Assembly (NCBI GenBank): GCA_036898135.1
Contig: CM072513.1
Coordinates: 12,297,602 to 12,361,601 of the forward strand
Direction: 5' to 3'
Length of the DNA: 64,000 nucleotides
DNA from: Oncomelania hupensis
Lineage: Eukaryota; Mollusca; Gastropoda; Littorinimorpha; Pomatiopsidae
Shown here one piece after another: positions 1 to 11,372 of the stretch. The first letter of the stretch is position 1; each line of letters starts with the position of its first letter. The notes below the pieces were generated by a model. That model had not been told where the DNA came from, did no database searches, and saw only the letters and a program-made list of their open reading frames with translations. Position numbers and translations under genes: made by a program.

Positions 1-1470
1 ACCGACAAAGGCCACAAGCTCTATTTCAGCGGTAGAGATGACAGGCACGAACACGGCGTTGGATTCTTGGTCCACAAGAACATTCTAGCCACTGTCATGG
101 GTTGCCGCCCAGTCTCCAGTAGACTCATTACCATCCGCCTGAGAGCAACCCCTTTCAACATCACCATCATCCAGGCCTATGCCCCAACATCAAACTATGA
201 CGACAGCGAAGTGGAGGATTTTTATGAAAATCTACAGGCGGTCCTTGACCAAGTGCCGAAGAAGGACATAGTCGTAGTGCACCACTGAACAGATTTTCAA
301 CCTCAGAATAATCTGTGAGAAATACCTACAGAACCAACAACATCTATATCATGTGTTCATAGACTTCAAGAAGGCGTTTGACCGAGTCTGGCATGCAGCT
401 CTATGGGTAACAATGAAAGTGTACAACATCAGCCCTAAAATTATTGAAGTCATCAAAAGCCTGTATGACAAGGCTACCAGTGCAGTCCTCACAACAGCGC
501 CACCGGGAACTGGTTCAGAACAACAATCGGAGTGCTTCAAGTATGCCTACTCTCTCCAACACTCTTCAACATCTTCCTAGAGCGCATCATGTCAGATGCT
601 CTTGCAGATCATGAAGGCACAGTCAGCATAGGGGGTAGAGCAATCTCCAATCTTCGTTTTGCGGATGACATTGATGGATTGGCTGGAGAGGAACAAGAAC
701 TTGAACAGCTGGTACAGAGGCTTGACACCACCTCCAGAGCTTATGGAATGGAAATAAGTGCAGAGAAGACCAAAATGATGACCAGCAACACCAATGGCAT
801 CAACACGGACATCAAAGTCCAAGGCCAATCCCTCAACACAGTGCATAGCTTCAAATATTTAGGAGCCATTGTATCAGACAATGGGTCCCGACAGGAAGTC
901 CTCTCCAGGATCGCTCAAACAACTGCTGCCATGACAAGGTTGAAGCCCATTTGGAAAGACAGGACCATCAGTCTACATTCCAAAGTAAGACTGCTGCGCT
1001 CCCTTGTCATCTCCATCTTCCTATATGCTTGCGAAGCATGGACCTTCACAGCAGATCTACAACGAAGAATACAAAGCATGGAGATGAGGTGCTACAGAAG
1101 ACTTCTGGGCATTTCCTATACCCAACACATCACCAACGACGAAGTCCGACAGACCATCACACAAGCCATTGGACAACACGATGACCTGCTCACAGTGGTG
1201 AAGAAACGGAAACTCCGAGGGTATGGCCACGTCACCAGATCATCAGGCCTTGCAAAGACTATTCTTCAAGGCACAGTGCAAGGAGGTAGGAGAAGAGGGA
1301 GACCGAAAAAGAGGTGGGAGGACAACATTCGAGAATGGACTGGTTTGACACTGAGCGAAGCCAACAGGGCTGCTGAGGACAGAGAGAGATGGAGTATGCT
1401 GGTTAAACGATCATCTGTGGCGCCCCTACGACCTCCGGGTTACGGGACAGGATAGGATAGGATAGGATAG
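1..1470 (+). mobile_element. RTE-type LINE, internally deleted copy, cut by left window edge
   Basis: The reading matches the family's full-length copy at 31566-34900. Bases 1-282 encode part of the apurinic-like endonuclease (SGRDDRHEHGVGFLV, AYAPTSNYDD). The sequence then jumps straight to the reverse transcriptase segment TEQIFNLR, removing about 440 codons. A small lesion near 490-530 breaks the frame around motif B. From 532 to 1455 the frame is open, with FADDIDG (motif C), YLGAIVSDNGS and the C-terminal RRRGRPKKRWEDNI block. The 3' end is the family tail of GGATA units (1448-1470). The copy is dead as a polymerase gene but close in sequence to the intact copy, so it is fairly young. 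Confidence 0.9.
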
Positions 1471-1614
1471 GTTCGGAGCTCTACGATCATAGTAGTGCTT
1501 TCCACAGTCCTTCAGGTGTTCTCTGGCTGTCTCGAGAGTCTGCTCCAGCTTCTCCCGTATCTGAAACACGTACTGGTAGCTGTTGTTTACCTGTGGGGTG
1601 TATTCTCTCCAGAA
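1471..1614 (-). mobile_element. Gypsy-like LTR retrotransposon scrap (integrase C-terminal region)
   Basis: Minus-strand translation gives FWREYTPQV, then a helix-like stretch REKLEQTLETAREHLKDC followed by KHYYDRRA. Spacing and wording resemble the region after the integrase catalytic core in Gypsy/Ty3 polyproteins, where AREHL..A..RQKRYYDRRA is typical. It abuts the tail of the RTE copy at 1470, so the RTE either inserted into it or brought a breakpoint there. No LTR or other pol domain is visible. Family assignment rests on about 45 residues. Confidence 0.45.
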
Positions 1615-1738
1615 GCTTGACGTACGTGCGCGTGTGCAGTGCGTGCTTTGAGATACATTTAAATTAGTTTGAATTGGTAAAAATCCCATTCTGTTTACGA
1701 GCAAGTAAGTATCATGAACACAGCTTTAAGATTGACAA

Positions 1739-1840
1739 GCTAATGATGCGAAAGATAGTAACATGCTACTAGGAACCTTGACTGCTAATGATGGGAAAGA
1801 TAGTAACATGCTGCTGGGAACCTTGGCTGCTAATGTCTAG
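1739..1840. repeat. 45-bp tandem duplication (about 2.3 copies)
   Basis: Units start with GCTAATGATG and contain AAAGATAGTAACATGCT and GGAACCTTG. Two copies differ at a few bases and a third stops after GCTAATG. Confidence 0.8.
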
Positions 1841-2640
1841 GGTACTTTGGTTTCGGTTGCTGCGCCCTTCTTACAAACCCATTTCTTTTTCTTGTGTTAG
1901 GTTGATCTTATCTTCCTTTCTCCTTTCTCTGGTCTCCCATTTCTCCTTGTCTTTATAAGCCGAAGCTGACAAATACGCTTATTGCATGTCACAACAGCAT
2001 CTTGCTCATAGGGAAAATTATCTCTGCTCCTTCCACTTCTTGTTTCTTCTCCTCTTTCTCCTTACTATCGCCCTACTACCCCCGTTGGGGTGCAGAGGGT
2101 TTCAGTATAAATAGTATCCCCACTTTCTGGAAATTTAGTGCTTTAAATTCCCACTATCGCTGTCTTTCTCATTTGCTCTTTCTCATTCCTGCTCTTTTCT
2201 ATCAATCTGCTATACTATCGTCTTCTTCGCTAGACCAGTCTCCTACCTTTTTTCTTGAAAACTTTCCCGGGACAAGACTCCTTGTTTGTGTATGAGGTCT
2301 GTTGGATCAGCTTGGGAATATTGGACGCTTTCTGCCAGGTGGTCACTAGGGCTTCCTATGATGTTATTATTAGCAATGTAGGCATTTTATATGTATGTGT
2401 TTTGTTGATAATTTATAATGATGTTTGTATTCTATTTTGTTTTTGTAAACGGGGGTTCGATACGTTGGGATGAAGCCTCAGCCGTCCCCTGCGTGGGATG
2501 TCTTTATTGTAAAGTGACTGGCTGGTGGAGAGCTTTCGGTTTTACCACTGGGGTTGTTTTAGCAGATCTTTTATGCGGATCGGGGGTTGTCCGGTCCTGA
2601 TTTGGCTCGGAAGAGTCCGCTGGACCTAAAGCAATAATAA
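1841..2640. other. Non-coding stretch with one member of a short direct repeat and a retroposon 3' end
   Basis: I recognise no gene. Bases 1961-2010 (AAGCTGACAAATACGCTT, then CACAACAGCA) recur at 3328-3378, on the other side of the pyrimidine array. Near 2590-2655 lies TTGGCTCGGAAGAGTCCGC followed by GGACCTAAAGCAATAAT. This is the 3' end shared with the micro-insertions at 14985, 51504 and 56075, here in plus orientation and possibly with more upstream sequence. Confidence 0.5.
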
Positions 2641-3250
2641 TGCAATGTAATGTTATCGCCCTGCTGTTCCTTTCTTTTCCTACTTCTCGTCGCCCTTATT
2701 TCCCTACTTCTCATCGCCCCTCCTTTACTACTTCCCATCACCCTGCTGTGCCTTTCTTTTCCTACTTCTCATCGCCCTTCTTTTCCTAATTCCCCTCGCC
2801 TTACTGTTCCTACTTCTCATCGCCCTACTTTTCCTTCCTTTTCCTACTTCCCATCGCCCTTCTTTTCCTTTTTCCCATCGACCTACTAATCCTTAATATT
2901 TCCCTACTGCCCCTTCGCCCTACTGATCCTACTTCTTTTTCTACTTTCCTTCACCCTACTGTTCCTACTTCTCATCGCCCTATTGTTCCTACTTCTCATC
3001 GCCCTATTGTTCCTACTTCTCATCGCCCTATTGTTTCTACTTCCCATCGCCCTATTGTTCCTACTTCTCATCGCCTTACTGTTCCTTCTTCTCATCGCCT
3101 TACTGTTCCTACTTCTCATCGCCCTACTGTTCCTACTTCTCATCGCCTTACTGTTCCTACTTCTCATCGCCCTATTGTTCCTACTTCTCATCGCCTTACT
3201 GTTCTTACTTCTTATCGCCCTACTGTTCCTACTTCTTTTCCTATTTCTCG
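2640..3250. repeat. Pyrimidine-rich minisatellite, about 24-bp unit
   Basis: The plus strand is almost pure C/T with units such as CTACTTCTCATCGCCCTA plus a variable TTGTTC spacer. The regular 24-bp form occupies about 2950-3245 and more degenerate units lie upstream. Because the unit is a multiple of three it reads as LLIALLFL repeats, which is an artefact and not a gene. Confidence 0.85.
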
Positions 3251-4700
3251 CCATTGTGGGTCGGGCCATACCCTCCCCATCTCTCCTCCGCATCGAAGTT
3301 CTCTCTTTTTTTTTTCTCCTAGCCAAATCCGAAGCTGACAAATACGCTTGTTTCATGACACAACAGCACCTTACTGACAAGAAGCTTTTCTTTACTGTGG
3401 CAGACTCAAGCAGAACAAGGAAAATACTGCCGACACAGTGCCAAAGCATTTGATTTGTTGCATGTTCTTGCGGTGTTTGCGTGGGTCAGTTCTTTATTTT
3501 CTTCAATACTGCCATTTGGAAAGTTTACTAAAGAGATATACTGTTACACGGTTATTTTTCAATTGTCGATTTAGCCCCAATGCTTGAATCTTGATAAGTG
3601 TAACCCGAATTCGTTTATCCACGCAGCCTGTTCACTCAGCAACAAGGCAAAAGTCGTCGTATAAAGTTTTCCAACTTTATTCAGCAAACATCAACAACTG
3701 CATACAAGTTCGCTTTCCGAACATCACTTCAAATTTCATCCCACAAGCAGACAGTGCATTGCATAATATAGCCTCTCTGCAATCGAGAAAAAGCTCGAAC
3801 ATTCCAGCATGACGCAATTATTATTGTGTCATGCTGGAACGTTCGAACTTTTTCCCAATCAAAACAAAACTCGCCACTGGATCTATGCACTGTCTTACGT
3901 CATTAGGTTAGGAGAATCGCTTAGCTATTACGAGACCTATCGGGAAGCGTCGGTCGATAATAAACTAGTAATTCCAGAAAATTCTCAACAATATCGACCA
4001 ACAAAAATTATCAACATTATACAAAGCTTCTTCTAGCAGCTACGCAAAATCAAATCAAAGCTAAATACACGCTATTATTGCATGCTTTGCAAAACAAAAA
4101 TAATCGGATCTGTCGTGTGCGTCTCAATCGTAACACATCCAGTCTTGTTTGAATGTCATGGCACGGTAACCCAGGAATACCTAACATTAGCACAATACTG
4201 AGCCTGGCGTGTCTAGACAATGACCAGGTTATTACAACCCATTTCAGCAAGGCATGACGGTAAGGCAAAGAAAGAGTTTAATTCCAGGCACGTCGGGGGT
4301 CAAAGGGAACACTAAATACATTACAAATGACAAAGGGACAATAAATAATACATGGAACAGAGAAGGGATCACGGCATGTCTGAACATGTTTTCTGCTGCT
4401 TCTTTCCTTCTTCCTTCCTTTCATAAGATTGTCCTTATCGTTCACTGATATTGCTCCTGTTTTCCTGGGTTGCTTTATGGCCTGGGAGGAACTCTTCTTG
4501 TGGTCTTTGATAGGCAGATGACTCACGCAGAGTGTCAGGAACACACGATGATGTCATCTGCTGGTAATACTGACTGATAGTGTTACGGGATCAATTGGAT
4601 GCCGAGTCCGAATTGTTCCTGAAACTCTATGAAAGCTGTGGCGTTGTTTCATGGAAAACTGCACAGCGTGGTGCTGCCAGCTTTCATTGCCTTTATGCAG
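3251..4700. other. Unassigned intergenic DNA containing one strong hairpin
   Basis: Apart from the hairpin at 3788-3853 and the second copy of the short direct repeat at 3328-3378, I recognise no gene, mobile element or regulatory motif. Open frames here are short and have no recognisable domains. Confidence 0.5.
3788..3853. repeat. Near-perfect 30-bp inverted repeat with 6-nt loop
   Basis: The left arm 3788-3817 and right arm 3824-3853 are complementary at 27 of 30 positions, separated by TTATTA. The arms contain TTCCAGCATGACGCAA and TTGTGTCATGCTGGAA. In a minus-strand RNA two of the three imperfect pairs become G-U wobbles, leaving one mismatch. The size resembles a miRNA precursor or a small foldback transposon; the sequence alone does not decide. 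Confidence 0.75.
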
Positions 4701-4867
4701 ATTACTGTTATCACTGTTGTGTCGTGTGGCTGTGTGTTGCTGTATAATTATCATTGTTGTATCGTGTGGCTGTGTGTTGCTGTATAATTATCATTGTTGT
4801 ATCGTGTGGCTGTGTGTTGCTTTATTATTATTATTATCACTGTTGTGTCGTGTGGCTGAATGTTGCT

Positions 4868-4947
<80 letters not shown>

Positions 4948-4988
4948 TTCATCATCATCATTGTTGTGTCGTGTAGCTGTACGTTGCT

Positions 4989-5043
<55 letters not shown>

Positions 5044-5466
5044 CCTTGTTGTGTCCTGTGGCTGGGTGTTGCTGTATTATTATTATTATCCTTGTTGTGT
5101 CGTGTGGCTGTGTGTTGCTGTATTATTATTATCCTTGTTGTGTCGTGTGGCTGTGTGTTGCTTTATTATTGTTGACACTGTTGTGTCGTGTGGCTGTATG
5201 TTGCTTTATTATTGTTGACACTGTTGTGTCATGTGGTTGTGTGTTGCTGTATTATTACTGTTATCACTGTTTTGTCATGAGGCTGTGTGTTGCTTTATTA
5301 TTAATATCCTTGTTGTGTCTTGTGGCTGTATGTTGCTTTATTATTGTTGACACTATTGTGTCGTGTGGCTGTGTGTTGTATTATTATTATCATTGTAGTG
5401 TCGTGTGGCTGTGTGTTGCTTTATTATTATTATCCCTGTTGTGTCGTGTAGCTGTGTGTTGATGTA
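4701..5466. repeat. Minisatellite of about 41 bp with embedded ATT microsatellites
   Basis: Units contain TGTTGTGTCGTGTGGCTG and TGTGTTGCTGTATTATTA. Two units carry greatly expanded ATT runs (4870-4946 and 4991-5042), so a microsatellite has grown inside the minisatellite unit. Confidence 0.9.
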
Positions 5467-5467
5467 T

Positions 5468-5638
5468 TCCTATCCTATTCTATCCCGTAACTCTGAGGTC
5501 GTTGGGGCATCAAAGATGATCGTTTAACCAGCATACTCCATCTTTCTCGGTCCTCAGCAACCCTGATGGCTTCGCTCAGTGTCAAACCAGTCCATTCTCG
5601 AATGTTGCCCTCCCACCTCTTTTTCGGTCTCCCTCGTA
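5468..5638 (-). mobile_element. RTE-type LINE, 5'-truncated 3' end
   Basis: On the minus strand it carries the last codons of the RTE ORF (GRPKKRWEGNIREWTGLTLSE region) and ends in the GGATA tail at 5468-5480. It sits exactly between the 41-bp array and the 48-bp array. Confidence 0.9.
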
Positions 5639-5973
5639 GTAGTAGTAGTATTACATTGCTAGCAAAACTCTATATTACAACAAGTACTAGTAGTATTGTT
5701 TGCATTGCTAGTAAACCGTTATATAGCAACAAGTAGTAGTATTATTACATTGTTAGCAAACCGTTATAAAACAACTAGTAGTAGTATTTTTATATTGCTA
5801 GTAAACTGTTATATAACATCAAGTACAAGTAGTATATTACAATGCCAGTAAACCGCTATATAACAACAAGTACTAGTATTATTATTAGGCCTATACTGCC
5901 AGTAAACCACTATATAACATCAAGTACTAGAAGTATTATTACATTACTAGTAAACTGCTATATAATAGTGATA

Positions 5974-7599
5974 TATACTACTCAAAATAATACAAGGGCC
6001 ACTTGGACATATGGGTCTCTCTTTAAATCAGAAACACGAATTCAATTTATTAGTTCATCATATTTTATTGCAATCATTTCTGCATCAATAACAAAAAAGA
6101 TTTTAGACATCAGTCGCTTAAAATTCGAGTAAATTCAATTTAACTGGACATACCCCTCATTTACAAAATCAAAATTTTAGAAACCAAAAATCTATAGAGT
6201 CAGTATCGGGTTTGGCCACCGTTTGCATCAATGCAGTATTGGCATCGTTGTCTCATGGACCGTATCAGGTTATGGAGGATGTTTCCTGGGATGGCCAACC
6301 ACTCTTGCTAGAGAACTTGGGCCAGAACTTCAAGGTTAGCTCCTGGAGGGAGATTTGCCCGTGTCTGTCGACTCAAGACATCCCACAGATGTTCTATGGG
6401 GTTCAAATCGGGTGATCGAGCCGGCCAATCCATCCTTAAGACGTACTGTTGCTGCAGGAAGTCATTGACGATACGCGCTCGGTTGGGGTCTGGCATTATC
6501 GTCCTGTAGTATGGCACCTTCCCCAATGGCCCGCAGAGCTGGGAGAACCCTAGGTTGTAGGACGTCATCCCTGTAGCCAATACCGTTTAAGTTGCCATGA
6601 ATTTGGAGCAGGGGTGTTCTGAAGTTTAATGCGAAGCCACCCCACATCATGACAGATCCACCACCAAAAGCGGTCATGCTCGCGCACCGTCGCATCAGCA
6701 AAACGCTCCCGTGGACGCCTCCAAACATTCACTCGACGGTCGTTAAAAGACAAGGAGAACCGAGACTCGTCTGTAAAGAGCACCCTTGACCAATGTTGTC
6801 TAGCTAGTCCACACCAAATGACGCCGAGCCCAGGCCAAACGCGCTGCACGGTGAGCTGGGGTGAGCAAAGGCCGTACTGCTGGTCGTCTTGATCGCAGGT
6901 TTGCCTCGTGTAGACGGTTGCGAATTGTCTGGTCGCTGACGTTAACATTGCTGGCTGCGTGAAGCTGTCTTCTGATGGTGTTTGCTGTAGCGGACCTCAT
7001 CCTCAGAGCTGACAGGGTGATGAAATGGTCTTGTCTTGCAGTGGTAACGCGGGGGCGTCCGGACCTTCTTGGTTCTTGGACGCTTCCAGTGTTGTTAAAG
7101 TGCTCCCGCAGCCTTTGGACAACGGAGTGGGATACTCCCAGCCGCCTGCCAACTTCTCTCACCACCACCCATTCCTGAAACCATGCAATAGCTCTGCCTC
7201 TATCCGCATCAGTCAATCGTCGCCTTGGGGGCATGGTTAGAAAAGCAGCAAAAGCGCTGCCATTTATACCCAGAAAAAAGCGCCGATTGTTGAACTGAAC
7301 TCACAAAATGTAAGCCTTTCGCGTGCAAATCACTTTTTAATGTTGAAAATTTTGCTTTATTAGCAAGACAACAGTAAATTAGGGTCATTTTTTGGTAAAA
7401 ATTGGATTTGTTTTTCAACTCAGTGCAGAAAGTTCAAAACTCACACATGTGATTACTTGTCAGAATAAGATTGTCTTGAATGTTACTGTACAGGATAAGT
7501 TTTGAAATAAGGAGTATAAGCGATATTATTGATAGCAGCAAAAAATAATTAAACTAAATGAAATATGAGAGTGGCCCTTCAATTATTTTGAGTAGTATA
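5974..7599 (-). mobile_element. Tc1/mariner-family DNA transposon, about 1.63 kb, complete ends
   Basis: The ends are inverted repeats: ATACTACTCAAAATAAT on the left (from about 5975) and its complement ending at about 7599, followed inward by GGGCCACT on both sides. TA flanks both ends, as expected for Tc1. It lies wholly inside the 48-bp minisatellite, which resumes in phase on the other side. The length matches a full Tc1 element. The transposase is broken (see 6308-7234), so it is non-autonomous now. Confidence 0.9.
6308..7234 (-). pseudogene. Tc1-type DD34E transposase, frameshifted
   Basis: The start is the ATG at 7234 (MPPRRRLTDADRGRAIAWF). Two N-terminal helix-turn-helix regions are visible: EVGRRLGVSHSVVQRL and the later NVNVSDQTIRNRLHE, with the GRPR hook between them. 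The catalytic parts lie in other frames: FTDESRF (first Asp), QDDNARP (second Asp) and SPDLNPIEHLWD (Glu), spaced like DD34E. At least three frameshifts, near 6815, 6660 and 6490, separate the blocks. The summed length of about 308 codons is slightly short of the usual 340. Cut-and-paste transposition at TA is the family's known role; this copy cannot make an intact enzyme. Confidence 0.9.
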
Positions 7600-8056
7600 T
7601 TATATCTAGTGCTAGTAGTAGTATTACAGTGCTAGTAAACTGCTATACAACATCAAGTACTAATGCTATTACTAGGCCTATATTGCCAGTAAACCACTAT
7701 ATAACATCAAGTACTAGTAGTAGTGTTACATTGCTAGTAAACTGCTATATAACATCAAGTACTAGTAGTATTGTTAGGCCAATATTGCCAGTAAACCACT
7801 ATATAACATCAAGTACTAGTAGTAGTATTACATTGCCAGTAAACCACTATATAACATCAAGTACTAGTAGTAGTATTACATTGCTAGTAAACCGCTACAT
7901 AACATCAAGTACTAGTAGTATTATTTACATTGCTAGTAAACCGCAATATAACATCAAGTACTAGTAGTATTATTACATTACTAGTAAACTGCTATATAAT
8001 ATAAAGTACTAGCAGAATTATTACATTACTAGTAAACTGCTATTTAACATCAAGTA

Positions 8057-8464
8057 TGCATGGCTATGTCACTGCTCCTGTATTATTGTTATGACTTCAT
8101 TTTTTAAGTGTGAAGTTTTTATGTATAATGTGTAACATATTTCTTAAATTAAGTTTTGACGTATAATGTGGAACATATTTCTTAAATTAAGTTTTGACGT
8201 ATAATGTGGAACATATTTCTTAAATTAAGTCACTGATTTTAGTGTGTGCCGCAGATATGTTTTGATTGTTTTTATTGTGCTATGCATGGCTCTGTCATTT
8301 GTATTATTGTTATGACTTCATTTTTAAGTGTTAAGTTTTACGTATAATGTGTTCCATATTTCTTAAATTAAGTTTTAATTGTGAAGCACAGTGAGCCTGG
8401 GCATTGTTCAGGAAACTGCGCTATAAAAATTTACGTTATTATTATTATTATATTATTATTATTT
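8057..8464 (+). mobile_element. L2/CR1-like LINE 3' UTR fragment in the minisatellite
   Basis: It interrupts the 48-bp array and appears flanked by AAGTA on both sides (8052-8056 and 8465-8469). It ends in TGCGCTATAAAAATT followed by an ATT run, the usual 3' end of L2-like LINEs seen elsewhere in this window. Inside, a block of about 38 bp (GTATAATGTGGAACATATTT) is repeated two to three times. It contains no coding sequence. Confidence 0.65.
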
Positions 8465-9425
8465 AAGTACTAGCAGTATTATTTATTACATTACTAGTAA
8501 ACCGCTATATAATATAACATCAAGTACTACTAGTAGTATTATATTACTAGTAAACCGCTACTTAACAACAAGGACTAGTAGTATTATTTACATTGCTAGT
8601 AAACTGCTATATAACATCAAGTACTAGTAGCATTATTAGGCCTATATTGCCAGTAAACCGCTAAATAACATAGAGTAATAGTAGTAGTATTACATTACTA
8701 GTAAACTGCTATATAACAACAAGTACTAGTAGTAGTATTACATTGCCAGTAAACCGCTATATAACATCAAGTACTAGCATCATTATTACATTACTAGTAA
8801 AATGCTATATAACATCAAGTACTAGTAGTATTGTATGGCCTAAATTGCCAGTAAACCGCTACATAACATCAAGTACTAGCAGTATTATTACATTGCTAGT
8901 AAACTGCTATGTAACATCAAGTACTAGTAGTATTATTACATTACTAGTAAACTGCTATATAACATCAAGTACTAGCAGTAATATTACATTGCTAATAAAC
9001 CGCTATATAACATCAAGTACTAGAAGTATTATTACATTACTAGTAAACTGCTATATAACAACAAGTACTAGCAGTATTATTACATTACTAGTAAACTGCT
9101 ATATAACATCAAGTACTAGCAGTATTATTGCATTACTAGTAAACTGCTATATAACATGAAATACTAGCAGTAATGTTACATTGCTAGTAAACCACTATAT
9201 AACATCAAGTACTAGAAGTATTATTACATTACTAGTAAACTGCTATATAACAACAAGTACTAGCAGTATTATTACATTACTAGTAAACTGCTATATAACA
9301 TCAAGTACTAGCAGTATTATTACATTACTAGTAAACTGCTATATATCATCAAGTACTAGCAGTAATGTTACATTGCTAGTAAACTGCTATATAACAACAA
9401 GTAGTATTATTGTTACATTGCCACT

Positions 9426-9904
9426 CCAGACTTGAATAGTTCTTCAATCATACTATTAAACAAATATGCGCAGGGCACTTTAGTTGGTCATATACCTTTC
9501 CCCGACAAAATCAGTATTATTCTGGTAGTGCTTCTGCATTACACTGCAGTCACTACTATTGTGGCATTAGATATATTGTGGCATTAGATATATTGTAGCA
9601 TTAGATATATTGTGGCATTAGATATATTGTGGCATTAGATATAGTGTGGAAAAATGTGCACATAGCGCGTGTGGAGTTGCAGAGGTTGTTGGCAAATGGT
9701 TTGTCAATCTGTCAAAACCTTGGCATCATTTTGTGCCAACCAACGTTCTGGCGTTATACAGTGTTGTAGAAGAATACAGGCAGGGCGCGGTCACTTGTCA
9801 TGTTTCACAAGCTGTGGTTATATATACATACCTTTTTACTGCCACATAAAGTTAAACCGCTATTTTGTGTTGCTGCTATTTGTGTTTGTCTGTGCGGTAC
9901 ACAT
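9426..9904. repeat. Short 17-bp array and flanking unassigned DNA
   Basis: From 9556 to 9642, five copies of a 17-bp unit (ATTGTGGCATTAGATAT) lie in tandem. The remainder shows nothing recognisable. Confidence 0.7.
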
Positions 9905-10055
9905 TGTGTATGTGTGTTCGTGTGTGTGTGTGTGTGGGTGTGTGTGTGTGTGTGTGTGTGTCTGTGCGTTTTGATCTCTGCGAGGGAAAGCGTTTTGATC
10001 TCTGCGAGGGAAAGCGCCTTATAAATAAATTAATAATAATAATAATATTGTTGAT
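9905..10055 (+). repeat. GT microsatellite followed by a LINE-like 3' tail
   Basis: A GT run covers 9905-9965. A 24-bp direct duplication (TTTGATCTCTGCGAGGGAAA) follows, then GCGCCTTATAAATAAATTA and an AAT run. This resembles the terminus of L2-like LINEs or of SINEs that borrow it. Confidence 0.5.
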
Positions 10056-10354
10056 TACTGTGTCAAAGCACTTTGCATGGCGCTGTAACACATGTGGTGC
10101 AGCATTGTACAGCCTATCGTGGAAGAAAACCAGCAGCCAGCATTCACTCGTCATGTTACCGCACAGCCTGTATTTACTCTGTCAAACTTCTACATTGTTT
10201 TAAGCCCAACAAAAATATGCGCGGCGTGTTCTGCTAGCTTCATTTTGTTTGTACGGGTACGGCTGCTAATATTCCTGGACCATATGGAAAAGTATTGACA
10301 ATGTTTTCTGCAGTTAAAGCTTGGCAAGAGTGAGTTTTACAGTTTGTTCCCACA

Positions 10355-11372
10355 TATGTACACTGGATAGTATGATCCTAGAACCGGTTATTGATCCACG
10401 AGTGTACAATAGATGGTATGATAGTAGAACAGTTTATTAATCTACCTGTGTACACTGTATAGTATGATAGTAGAACACTTTATTAATCTACCTGTGTACA
10501 CTGTATAGTATGATAGTAGAACAGTTTATTAATCTACCGGTGTACACTGTATAGTATGATAGTAGAACAGTTTATTAATCTACCTGTGTACACTGTATAG
10601 TATGATAGTAGAACAGTTTATTAATCTACCTGTGTACACTGTATAGTATGATAGTAGAACAGTTTATTAATCTACAGGTGTACACTGTACAGTATGATAG
10701 TAGAACAGTTTATTAATCTACATGTGTACACTGTATAGTATGATAGTAGAACAGTTTATTAATAAACATGTGTACACTGTATAGTATGATAGTAGAACAG
10801 TTTATTAATCTACCTGTGTACACTGTATAGTATGATAGTAGAACAGTTTATTAATAAACATGTGTACACTGTATAGTATGATAGTAGAACAGTTTATTAA
10901 TCTACCTGTGTACACTGTATAGGATGATAGTAGAACAGTTTATTAATAAACATGTGTACACTGTATAGTATGATAGTAGAACAGTTTATTAATCTACATG
11001 TATACACTGTATAGTATGATAGTAGAACAGTTTTATTAATTCACAAGTGTAAACTGTATAGTATGACAGTAGAACAGTTTATTAATCTACAGGTATACAC
11101 TGTATAGTATGATAGTAGAACAGTTTTATTAATTCACAAGTGTAAACTGTATAGTATGACAGTAGAACAGTTTTATTAATTCACAAGTGTAAACTGTATA
11201 GTATGACAGTAGAACAGTTTATTAATCTACAGGTATACACTGTATAGTATGACAGTAGAACAGTTTTATTAATTCACAAGTGTAAACTGTATAGTATGAT
11301 AGTAGAACAGTTTTATTAATTCACAAGTGTAAACTGTATAGTATGACAGTAGAACAGGTTATATTAATTCAC
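10355..11372. repeat. 46-bp minisatellite, about 22 units
   Basis: Units contain GTACACTGTATAGTATGATA and GTAGAACAGTTTATTAA. At least three unit types alternate: TCTACCTG, TAAACATG and TTCACAAG starts. The last type clusters at the right end, which points to local block expansions. Confidence 0.95.

Larger units (their letters stand above)
5639..9425. repeat. 48-bp minisatellite, about 3.8 kb including two inserted elements
   Basis: Units contain AGTACTAGTAGTATTATTAC, ATTGCTAGTAAAC and GCTATATAACATCA. Array blocks are 5639-5973, 7600-8056 and 8465-9425, separated by a Tc1 element and an L2-like 3' end. The 48-bp period (16 codons) keeps frames open, so the predicted peptides (YITSSTSSIITLLVNC) are artefacts. 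Confidence 0.95.
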
